Shown piece by piece: positions 24,757 through 32,180 of a stretch of 42,063 nt of DNA (position 1 is its first letter; the number at the start of each line of letters is the position of its first letter). The position numbers were made by a program, and so were the translations under genes. The notes below the pieces were generated by a model. The model saw only the letters and a program-made list of their open reading frames with translations, had not been told where the DNA came from and searched no databases. Source of the stretch: Bulleidia extructa W1219 (lineage in GTDB: Bacteria > Bacillota_I > Bacilli_A > Erysipelotrichales > Erysipelotrichaceae); NCBI RefSeq assembly GCF_000177375.1, contig NZ_ADFR01000015.1, forward strand, positions 1 to 42,063. Reading direction: 5' to 3'.

Positions 24757-26455
24757 AACCTCCTTCTAACGCCTCTTGTTGATCCACCATTTGAGCATAC
24801 AAACCTGCATTAGCCATCAACTGATCGTGTGTTCCCTCTTCCACAATTTTCCCCTCTTCCATCACTACAATACGATCCGCTTGTTGAATAGTAGATAAGC
24901 GATGGGATATCAACAATAATGTTTTTTCATGAAATAAAGTATGAATAATTCGCCAAATTTCTTCCTCATTTTTTGGATCTACCGCTGAAGTGGCTTCATC
25001 CAACACCATATAAGGAGCATCGCTTAATAAAGCTCGAGCCATGCCTAATTTTTGTTTCTGACCGCCGGACAACCGACTACCATTTTCCCCAACTTCTTCA
25101 TCCAATTGATGGGGAAGAGTCTTTACAAAATCTTCTAAACGTACTTTCTTTAAAACTGCAAATAATTCCTCATCACTTGCGGTTTCTTTTCCTAACATCA
25201 AATTTGAACGAATCGTTCCTGAAAAAATATGTACCCTTTGAGGTACCATCACCAACTTTTTTCGCAATATTTCTTCTGATAAGCTTCGATAATCCTGACC
25301 ATCTAATCGAATATGCCCTTTTTTTGGATCAATGAATCGTAGTGCCAAAGAAGCGATGGTACTCTTCCCACAACCCGATAAACCGACCAAAGCTAAAACC
25401 TCTCCTTTTTTAATATCTAAATTGAGATCTTGAATCACTTCATTCCTTCCCTCATACGAAAAGGAAACATTTTCAAATTGAATCCCTTCTTCTTGATTAG
25501 CCGGTATGAATTCATAAACTCTAGCGGTTTTTTTCTGAAGGATAGATTGCATCTTTGTTGAAGCAGAAATAGCCGTTAAAGCATCATGTGTTGCTGACAT
25601 CAATTGGCGAATACTCGCGAAATACGCATAACCCAGTAATAATAAAGACAAATTATTTGCCAAACTCAACTGACTTTGTATCCCCCATAAAACCACTAAA
25701 AATAAAGTTCCATACATGATCCACTCTGTCACTAAAAAAGAGCTGAAGTTGATTTTCATAAACGCATGAATATCCCGGTTTAATTCTTGACTATATTGTT
25801 CTAATTTCTTAACATGGGCCTTTGACTGATTATAAATTTTCAAAGTGGTCATACCTCTTAAACCATCCAAATACAATCTCGTCATCATTTCTAAAGAAAG
25901 CCAATATTTTTTTCTTAAGCGTTCAATGTTTTTACGAAATAGATTATGAATCGGTAATAAAAGCCAAGAAACCGCCAATAAAATATAAGCAATACCAATT
26001 TGGTATTTGCAAACTTCAAAAAATAAATACAATGGTGCCACAAAGCTATATACCAAACTGGGCAAATAAACGCTCACATAAGGAAGGGCCATTTCCACCG
26101 CATCTAACGCCGCTATACTACTGGAAGTCGGCCCAATTTCCTCCAATTGCCCACTATCCAATTCCAAGGTTTTCTTCACCATCTCATTACGCATCATCGT
26201 TCTCGTGCGAGCTTGCAATTGATATTCCAGTTCCCCTTGCACCAAAGAAACAAGCAAAATAAACAAGGAGATACTAAGACATAAACCAATCACAAACCCG
26301 ATTGTAGATACGGTCATAGTCGCTAAAACTTTTCCCAACAATAGTGAAAACTGCGTAATGCCAACCAATATAAACAATCGTAAGCCTACAATACCAACAA
26401 TCCATAACCATGATCTTTTCCCATATTCCATCAATAAGCGATCAATGAGTAACAC
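24746..26455 (-). CDS. ABC exporter half-transporter, CydD-like
   Basis: A 569-residue partner of the CydC-like protein. Membrane domain about 15-295; ATPase domain with GLSGCGKST, RLSGGQKQKLGMARALL, MVLDEATSAVD and ISHRLS. The start is a GTG at 26455 because AAAGGAGAG lies 6 nt before it; an in-frame GTG at 26491 lies inside a terminator-like hairpin with no ribosome binding site. A leader of about 160 nt with a possible 13-codon peptide and that hairpin precedes the gene, so regulation by attenuation is likely. Export of a thiol or other small molecule is inferred from similarity only. Confidence 0.85.
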   Translation of the reverse strand: MLLIDRLLMEYGKRSWLWIVGIVGLRLFILVGITQFSLLLGKVLATMTVSTIGFVIGLCLSISLFILLVSLVQGELEYQLQARTRTMMRNEMVKKTLELDSGQLEEIGPTSSSIAALDAVEMALPYVSVYLPSLVYSFVAPLYLFFEVCKYQIGIAYILLAVSWLLLPIHNLFRKNIERLRKKYWLSLEMMTRLYLDGLRGMTTLKIYNQSKAHVKKLEQYSQELNRDIHAFMKINFSSFLVTEWIMYGTLFLVVLWGIQSQLSLANNLSLLLLGYAYFASIRQLMSATHDALTAISASTKMQSILQKKTARVYEFIPANQEEGIQFENVSFSYEGRNEVIQDLNLDIKKGEVLALVGLSGCGKSTIASLALRFIDPKKGHIRLDGQDYRSLSEEILRKKLVMVPQRVHIFSGTIRSNLMLGKETASDEELFAVLKKVRLEDFVKTLPHQLDEEVGENGSRLSGGQKQKLGMARALLSDAPYMVLDEATSAVDPKNEEEIWRIIHTLFHEKTLLLISHRLSTIQQADRIVVMEEGKIVEEGTHDQLMANAGLYAQMVDQQEALEGGFGD

Positions 26456-26470
26456 TTTATCTCTCCTTTC

Positions 26471-26498
26471 AAAAAAACCATCAGGATACACCTAATGA
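26471..26498 (-). terminator. Terminator-like hairpin in the leader of the CydDC-like operon
   Basis: On the minus strand CATTAGG-TGTAT-CCTGATG is followed by GTTTTTTT. It lies only 16 nt before the GTG start of the first ABC gene, so it can act as an attenuator rather than as the end of the previous gene. Confidence 0.7.
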
Positions 26499-26528
26499 TT
26501 TCTTATAGAGCAAGCTGAGCAGCCACCT

Positions 26529-26570
26529 TTAGACAATTGCCAAGCTCTGCTTCCGCTTTTTCTTATCCAT
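26529..26570 (-). CDS. Candidate 13-residue leader peptide (MDKKKRKQSLAIV)
   Basis: A short frame in the leader of the CydDC-like operon, with five basic residues in a row after MD. Its codons 8-10 lie in the 5' half of a possible stem (AGAGC pairing with GCTCT further down), and the attenuator hairpin begins about 30 nt after the stop. This is the layout of peptide-controlled attenuation. The ribosome binding site is weak; TAAAAT ends 5 nt before the ATG. Whether it is translated is not known. Confidence 0.35.
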   Translation of the reverse strand: MDKKKRKQSLAIV

Positions 26571-26649
26571 CTTTTATTTTACGGCCAATCTTCTCAATTA
26601 GAACATATCATTTTTCACGTCTTTATTATACCGAAGTTTCCGTATTTCA

Positions 26650-28359
26650 CTATTTATTTGCTTCAAGATCTCTAGCTAATTTTTCCGCTAAAACCTTTCC
26701 CGACACAAAACTAAACGCATTGGAAACTCCCAAAGATTCCTTGTTTCCAAAAACTCCGCCAACCGCAGAACCAATCGCATACACATTCGGAATCGCTTTA
26801 TTACCGCTCATCACATGAAACTCTCGATCCACCTTTAATCCTGATAAACTTTGAATACGATATGGTTCTAACTCAATACAATACAATTGACCTGTTAATT
26901 TAATTCCTTTCGGTAAAGCGATACCTGCTTTCTTAGCTACTTCCGAAACACTATTTCCACTGCTAATCAACAAACTATCTTTTTCTCGCATGGCCTTAAC
27001 ATATTGTTCCGATAAAGCATGTGTTTTGATAATTTCCTCACGCAATTTATCATAACCGGATTTCGTTAGCCATAAGTAACCACGATGATGATCTAACTTT
27101 TGAATCCAAGAAGACAATCCATTCTTTTCATAGCTTTCTGTTGATAGTAAATTTCCTTTAGCATCACTTAAACTAAATTCATTTTGCTTCAGTTCATGAA
27201 GGGCTTCCTCTACCGACACAGCTTGTGTCTGATCATTAGCACCAGCTTGTGCCATGATGGATGGCAATGAAGATGTCACATCATATTTTTCTTGTTTTGC
27301 TAACACCAAACCGTCTCCTTGGTTTTGAATAGGACCGCCAAACACATGCGTTGCATCCAACGGTGTTAAACCATCCATATTACGTAGCTGACTTCCCATT
27401 GCTAAAACAACCGCTTGGGCTCTAATATCAACTAACCTACCATTCGCTTTCTTAATGCGCACACCTACAATTTTATGGCCTTCTTTCAAATAACCAACTA
27501 AGGCCGCATTCGTATATACATCCGCTCTGGACACCCCTATTTCCCGACGAAGAAGGGCTAATAATTCATCTTTCTTTTTTTCATATTTAGCACTGGTTAA
27601 ATTAGCATCTTTCGCATCGGATACATATTTATTCTCAAAAGTCATCCCTAAGTCTTCTGTTTGCCAGTTAATGGTTTCTTGCAAACGGCTTTGAAAATCT
27701 TGAATCATCTCTAAATTTCCTTTACCGGCTTTTTGTAGCTTAGTAGCCAATTCAGAAATAGACATCTTCTTACTTTGTGGATCTAAACTCGTTCCTGATA
27801 CATACTGATACGCATTTGAGGCAAAGGCCATAGTTCCACCCACTTCCCTTGCTTTTTCCACTAAAGTCGTTGGAATACCTTGTTGACGAAGGCGAAGCGT
27901 CGCTGCCATCCCGGCCGGTCCGGCTCCAATCACCACCACTTTCGTTTCTTTTTTCTCCACTTTGGTTTCACTATGACTCCTACGATCTATCATCCATTCT
28001 TTTTCCACACCGCCAGCTTGAAGAATCGCTTTTTTCACACCTTCTTGAATTGCTTTTGAAGTTTTCGTTGCTCCTGTTGACAAATCCACGTTTAAAGATT
28101 GACTTTCGATCATCTTCTTTGGAATTCTATCAAAAGCTTCATTGGTTAACACATCCGTTTCTGAATGAGAAACCACTTTGATTTCTTTCAAATTCTGCTT
28201 TTCGAAAAGAACCTCCAATTCAATATTGCCACGATATCCCGCTACCTTTACCGCATAAGTACCATCTTTAATTCCTGTTCTTTTAACTGTTACACCCTGA
28301 CAAGCACTCAAGCTCATCGCTAGCCCTAATAAAGGCACATACCATTTCTTTAATTTCAT
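26650..28359 (-). CDS. Lipoprotein flavin reductase: FMN-binding domain plus FAD-dependent fumarate-reductase-type domain
   Basis: A 569-residue lipoprotein (lipobox SLSAC). Residues about 30-120 form an FMN-binding domain with flavinylation motif DLSTGATKTS. From about 140 an FAD_binding_2 flavoprotein follows (VVVIGAGPAGMAA; C-terminal YAIGSAVGGVFG), as in fumarate, urocanate and related reductases that act outside the cytoplasm with electrons from a covalent FMN. The organic acceptor is unknown. No ribosome binding site; a TGATATAAT extended -10 ends 6 nt before the ATG. It stands alone between terminators. Confidence 0.9.
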   Translation of the reverse strand: MKLKKWYVPLLGLAMSLSACQGVTVKRTGIKDGTYAVKVAGYRGNIELEVLFEKQNLKEIKVVSHSETDVLTNEAFDRIPKKMIESQSLNVDLSTGATKTSKAIQEGVKKAILQAGGVEKEWMIDRRSHSETKVEKKETKVVVIGAGPAGMAATLRLRQQGIPTTLVEKAREVGGTMAFASNAYQYVSGTSLDPQSKKMSISELATKLQKAGKGNLEMIQDFQSRLQETINWQTEDLGMTFENKYVSDAKDANLTSAKYEKKKDELLALLRREIGVSRADVYTNAALVGYLKEGHKIVGVRIKKANGRLVDIRAQAVVLAMGSQLRNMDGLTPLDATHVFGGPIQNQGDGLVLAKQEKYDVTSSLPSIMAQAGANDQTQAVSVEEALHELKQNEFSLSDAKGNLLSTESYEKNGLSSWIQKLDHHRGYLWLTKSGYDKLREEIIKTHALSEQYVKAMREKDSLLISSGNSVSEVAKKAGIALPKGIKLTGQLYCIELEPYRIQSLSGLKVDREFHVMSGNKAIPNVYAIGSAVGGVFGNKESLGVSNAFSFVSGKVLAEKLARDLEANK

Positions 28360-28365
28360 ACTTGT

Positions 28366-28374
28366 ATTATATCA
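28366..28374 (-). promoter_or_regulatory. Extended -10 promoter giving a probable leaderless mRNA (flavin reductase)
   Basis: On the minus strand TGATATAAT, then ACAAGT, then ATG. The perfect TATAAT (28366-28371) ends 6 nt before the start codon; no Shine-Dalgarno. Confidence 0.62.
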
Positions 28375-28390
28375 GTTATTTCAAATACAT

Positions 28391-28416
28391 AAAAAGTAGG
28401 ATAGCTCCTACTTTTG
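28391..28416 (-). terminator. Intrinsic terminator after the amidase-like gene
   Basis: On the minus strand AAAAGTAGGA-GCTA-TCCTACTTTTT, overlapping the stop codon. It isolates the flavin reductase promoter just beyond. Confidence 0.88.
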
Positions 28417-29172
28417 AATCACTTGTTGAATCGCCGATACATAACGATTCGCTATTTCTTCATACCCTTTATCAGAATGCCAAGTTTTCACATCATTTTG
28501 ATTCGATATATAAAATTGTTCCACCACAATGATTCTCTTATCTGAATCATTCATAATTGACCAAGTTTCCAAGTTTTCTTTCTTGCCGCCCAAGTCCACA
28601 TACGTAGGTATTTGCGTATTTTTTTCCCCTTGCTTATAGAAAAGATACCCGGCCCAAACTCCCTCATGCCCATTACTGAAAGATTGCTTTAAAGCAGACA
28701 CAATGGAAGTTGTTGCCTCTTGTTTTGGATTCGCATAAAAACGAATACCTGATTTCTTTGGATCCTTACTATGCGCAGCTCGAATACTAATCACCAAAGC
28801 CGGATGATTCTTTTGAATGAATTTTATCTTTTCTTCCAAAGTCGCAAAAGTTCCCGCCGGATGCGTTCTTTGTACTCGATAACCACTTGCCAACAATTTC
28901 TTTTCCAAGGCATTGACCGTTTTTTCTGCCACATCAGCTTCATTTACGATACCTTCAAAACCTTTCTGTTCACCACCATAAGTCGCATCCAACAAAATCA
29001 ACGGCTTCTTCAATTCATTTTTCGTATGAATCGTTGATAAAACAGAGCCAATTAATGAACCAAGTGTCAAAAAGATCAGTAAAACAGAAAGAATAAAAAC
29101 CATCGGATCTTTCCAATTCAAAGATTTAAAGTAATGTACTACTATTTCTATATATTTTTTCACTCGTTCCAT
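28408..29172 (-). CDS. Membrane-anchored amidase_3-like protein with lost zinc ligands
   Basis: A 254-residue protein: one N-terminal membrane anchor (about 24-46), then a domain aligning with N-acetylmuramoyl-L-alanine amidases of the amidase_3 family. In active enzymes the first zinc His is in GHGG and the second in SIHANA; here the matching positions read ATYGG and SIRAAH, so both His are replaced. The late glutamate is kept in VVEQFYISNQND. It probably binds cell wall without cutting it, or has changed function. It overlaps the HAD gene by 13 nt and has AAGGAAAA before the ATG. Confidence 0.75.
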   Translation of the reverse strand: MERVKKYIEIVVHYFKSLNWKDPMVFILSVLLIFLTLGSLIGSVLSTIHTKNELKKPLILLDATYGGEQKGFEGIVNEADVAEKTVNALEKKLLASGYRVQRTHPAGTFATLEEKIKFIQKNHPALVISIRAAHSKDPKKSGIRFYANPKQEATTSIVSALKQSFSNGHEGVWAGYLFYKQGEKNTQIPTYVDLGGKKENLETWSIMNDSDKRIIVVEQFYISNQNDVKTWHSDKGYEEIANRYVSAIQQVIQK

Positions 29173-29999
29173 ATTTTATTTTCCTTTTCCTTTAAAAGCA
29201 ATTTTTCTCGAATCGCTCTTAAATTTTGTTTTACATACCGATCTAAAGGACTATTCAACTCATAATTGGCCGGCACCGCTACGTTTACCCTTCCTTCTTT
29301 TAAAAGAGTTTGACTCACTTCTAAAGGATCTTTTTGATCCGGATGGTAAACTACAATGGATTTTCCTTTATATTCCTTGATCAAACGCATACAAGGCACA
29401 TCGGTGAAACCATCTCCAATATACATCATATTTGAAATCGGAATCGGTCTTTCTTCCAATGGCACATAGGTATTAATAGCCGTACTGGTTTCAGATAAAA
29501 TCTGCTTATTAATACGAAATACAAATTGCGTTTTTGTCGTGTAATTGATAATTTGTGACGGCCATACCGCTTCTTTATTTTCATCATAGAGATAAGAACA
29601 AGCATAAATTTGCGTAATATCCTTAGCAATGGAAGTACCCTCCACTATCTCTTTTAATCCTGACGAAATAATATAGTGTTCCACTTCCAGATTCAGTGTT
29701 TTCCCATATTCCGTGATTCGTGAAAACCAAGTCTCCACACCATCACAAAATGAAATATTCTTACCGTATTGCTGCAATCTTTCCTTGGTTAAAGAAATTC
29801 CTTTTTTCTTAAATTCTTCTTTCAATAAATACAAATACGCCGGAATATAGTCCATATCCCTTTCTTGGGCCAACTTGACCACTTGAACCCAAAAAGCCTC
29901 GGTATTCGTATACCCAAGCTCAGGCAATACTTCAAAATCAAACATATTTTGACGACTTAAGGTATCATCAAAGTCATAAATTAACGCCACTTTTTTCAT
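29160..29999 (-). CDS. HAD family hydrolase (phosphatase-like)
   Basis: A 279-residue haloacid dehalogenase superfamily protein with motif I IYDFDDTLS (nucleophile Asp, general acid Asp), motif II YIISSG and motif IV YIGDGFTDVPC; the C1 cap lies between motifs I and II. It resembles PSP-like HAD hydrolases; the substrate is unknown. The ATG at 29999 follows an extended -10 by 6 nt with no ribosome binding site, so a leaderless mRNA is probable; an upstream in-frame start at 30017 would lie inside the promoter. It is followed by the amidase-like gene with a 13-nt overlap. Confidence 0.88.
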   Translation of the reverse strand: MKKVALIYDFDDTLSRQNMFDFEVLPELGYTNTEAFWVQVVKLAQERDMDYIPAYLYLLKEEFKKKGISLTKERLQQYGKNISFCDGVETWFSRITEYGKTLNLEVEHYIISSGLKEIVEGTSIAKDITQIYACSYLYDENKEAVWPSQIINYTTKTQFVFRINKQILSETSTAINTYVPLEERPIPISNMMYIGDGFTDVPCMRLIKEYKGKSIVVYHPDQKDPLEVSQTLLKEGRVNVAVPANYELNSPLDRYVKQNLRAIREKLLLKEKENKIWNE

Positions 30000-30005
30000 G
30001 GGGTT

Positions 30006-30014
30006 ATTATAACA
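30006..30014 (-). promoter_or_regulatory. Extended -10 promoter giving a probable leaderless mRNA (HAD hydrolase)
   Basis: On the minus strand TGTTATAAT, then AACCCC, then ATG at 29999. The perfect TATAAT is at 30006-30011. It abuts the T-tract of the pepV terminator. Confidence 0.62.
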
Positions 30015-30017
30015 CAA

Positions 30018-30042
30018 TAAAAAAAGCGACCTAAATCGCTTT
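30018..30042 (-). terminator. Intrinsic terminator after pepV
   Basis: On the minus strand AAAGCGA-TTTAGG-TCGCTTT followed by TTTT. Confidence 0.88.
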
Positions 30043-30045
30043 TCA

Positions 30046-31407
30046 CTACAATTCTAATAATTTTTCAATACCACGAACGTAAATCTCCGTTTGTAAAAGA
30101 AGTTCCTCCACGGGGCAAAATTCATTGGCATCATGGATATGATAGTCTGTGCCCGGAAAAGCACAACCAAAGGCAATGGTATTCTTAATAGCTTTAGCAT
30201 AGGTACCACCACCAATCACCAATGGCACTGCTTCCAAGTCACCCGTCACCTCTTGATAAGCTGATACTAAGCTCTTAATAAGTGGGGCATCCGGTGGAAA
30301 GTACAATGGTTCAACCAGTTCATCAAAGACAACTTGCCCGCCTTCATCTTCCAACCGATTTTCCACCATTTTCATCATTTCCTTCACTGTCTTCGTAACC
30401 GGAAAACGAGAATCTATCGAACCACGAATCACACCATCTTTCATCATGATGACTCCGGTATTCATTGTCAAAGAACCAAATTCATCTTCACACTTCGCAT
30501 TCATTCCCGAACCATCCGTAGATAAACCAAAGTGTGAATCATAAAATTCCACAAACGGATCCTGATACCCGGCTTCCTTTAATCCAACTAACGCATAACT
30601 AATAGCATTAACCCCTAAATGAGGTAAAGAGGCATGAGCTGCGACACCTTCTACCACTAAAGTACAAACTTTCTCACCACATTCTAAAGAAAAATTAATA
30701 TTATGATCGTTTAAGAAATCTTCTAGTACCTTCTTGGAAAAAGAATTCTTTTCCACTTTCACCATACATTGACGAGCCACTACATTTTCAGCACTACCCC
30801 CAACAATATCTAAAATATGACTATTCTTAGAAAAATAATATCCTCTCATCAATCCTTTTTCACCATGAATAGCCGGAAAATCACCATCTGGAGTAAAACC
30901 ATAGTCTACCGAACCTAGTTTTTGCACATAATGCTCTAAACACTTAGAACCATTTTCCTCATTTGTTCCTAAAATCAAACGAATTCGTTTATTTAATGGA
31001 ATCCCACTTTCTTGAATTAGTTTCATAGCCATCATTGAAGCTACGGCGGCTCCTTTATCATCGCTAACCCCACGGCCATACACAATACCATCTTTTTCCA
31101 CCATTTCAAACGGATCACTGTTCCAACCATCTTCTTTATGAGCTGGAACAACATCTAAGTGAGCAATAATCCCAATAACCTCATCGCCTTGGCCAATCTC
31201 TCCATAACCAATGTAGTTATCCACATTGACTGTCTTGAAGCCATCATCCTCCATCATTTTCAGTGCCGACTCTAATGCTTTCTTAGGGCCGGTTCCAAAA
31301 GGAGCCTCAGCACTCGCTTCTCCCATTTCAGAATTAATGGAAACTAATGTTCCTAAACGCTTCAACAATTCTTGTCGACAAGCCTGCACCTTTTCTTTTA
31401 CGCTCAT
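30046..31407 (-). CDS. pepV: Dipeptidase PepV (M20 family)
   Basis: A 453-residue cytosolic zinc dipeptidase with broad specificity for Xaa-dipeptides. Metal ligands are visible in IIAHLDVVPA (His, Asp), GRGVSDDKGAA (bridging Asp), NEENGS (Glu-Glu) and the C-terminal DYHIHDANE. A long insertion about 180-350 is the lid and dimerisation domain typical of PepV. AAGGAG precedes the ATG. It is 17 nt behind the exonuclease gene and may share its transcript. Confidence 0.95.
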   Translation of the reverse strand: MSVKEKVQACRQELLKRLGTLVSINSEMGEASAEAPFGTGPKKALESALKMMEDDGFKTVNVDNYIGYGEIGQGDEVIGIIAHLDVVPAHKEDGWNSDPFEMVEKDGIVYGRGVSDDKGAAVASMMAMKLIQESGIPLNKRIRLILGTNEENGSKCLEHYVQKLGSVDYGFTPDGDFPAIHGEKGLMRGYYFSKNSHILDIVGGSAENVVARQCMVKVEKNSFSKKVLEDFLNDHNINFSLECGEKVCTLVVEGVAAHASLPHLGVNAISYALVGLKEAGYQDPFVEFYDSHFGLSTDGSGMNAKCEDEFGSLTMNTGVIMMKDGVIRGSIDSRFPVTKTVKEMMKMVENRLEDEGGQVVFDELVEPLYFPPDAPLIKSLVSAYQEVTGDLEAVPLVIGGGTYAKAIKNTIAFGCAFPGTDYHIHDANEFCPVEELLLQTEIYVRGIEKLLEL

Positions 31408-31424
31408 ACTTCTCCTTTCATTGC

Positions 31425-32180
31425 TTAAAAATCCATTTCCAATTCAATCGGACAATGATCCGAACCTTTAACTTCATCATCAATCAAAGCATTCTTTACT
31501 TTTTCTTTCAAATTTTCCGATACGATAAAGTAATCAATTCTCCAACCAACATTTCTTTCCCTGGCAGCTGCCCGATATGACCACCATGAATACTTCACTT
31601 CCTTAGGATATAAATAGCGAAAGGAATCAATATAGCCATCTGCCAATAATTCTGTCATTTTTTGCCGTTCTTCATCCGAAAAACCGGGATTCTTGTGATT
31701 GGATTGCGGATTCTTTAAGTCGATTTCTTCATGAGCCACATTCAAGTCACCCGTATAGATCACCGGTTTTACCTCTTTTAAACGATTCAAATGATCTCTT
31801 AACCTATCTTCCCATTCCATACGAAAACCCAAACGTGCCAACCCTTCTTTCGAATTAGGGACATACGCCGTCACAAAATAGTAATTTGGATATTCTAAAG
31901 TAATCACACGACCTTCCATAGAAGTATCCCCTTCTATATCGTATTGCACGGATATCGGCTCTTCCTTACAATACACCATCGTTCCTGAATAGCCTTTTCT
32001 TTCAGCTGAATTCATGTACCGATAATACCCTTCAAATTCCATCTCCGATGTGATTTGATCAGCTTGCATCTTTGTTTCTTGAAGAGCAAACACATCCGCA
32101 TCTACCCTTTCAAAAAACTCTTTAAATCCCTTCTTCATCACTGCCCGAAGGCCATTCACATTCCACGAGACAAACTTCAT
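31425..32180 (-). CDS. xthA: Exodeoxyribonuclease III (AP endonuclease)
   Basis: A 251-residue exonuclease III family enzyme that nicks DNA 5' of abasic sites in base excision repair. Catalytic elements are SWNVNGLRA, LQETKM (metal Glu), YTGDLNVAH (Asp and Asn), WRIDYF and GSDHCPI (catalytic His). The start is the ATG at 32180, which overlaps the aminopeptidase stop in a TGATG; GAGGGAGTTAG lies upstream. A longer frame to 32258 lies inside the neighbour and is rejected. Confidence 0.96.
   Translation of the reverse strand: MKFVSWNVNGLRAVMKKGFKEFFERVDADVFALQETKMQADQITSEMEFEGYYRYMNSAERKGYSGTMVYCKEEPISVQYDIEGDTSMEGRVITLEYPNYYFVTAYVPNSKEGLARLGFRMEWEDRLRDHLNRLKEVKPVIYTGDLNVAHEEIDLKNPQSNHKNPGFSDEERQKMTELLADGYIDSFRYLYPKEVKYSWWSYRAAARERNVGWRIDYFIVSENLKEKVKNALIDDEVKGSDHCPIELEMDF

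Noticed and set aside
26510-26540. AAAGGTGG in the leader of the CydDC-like operon, resembling a T-box core
   Set aside because: Only AAGGTGG matches; the following bases (CTGCTC) do not fit the core, the leader is too short for a stem I with a specifier, and the terminator arm is not complementary to it.
30334-30525. Open frames antisense to pepV and many other long antisense frames across the window
   Set aside because: They lie fully inside well-supported genes on the other strand, have no ribosome binding sites and show biased, low-complexity composition.
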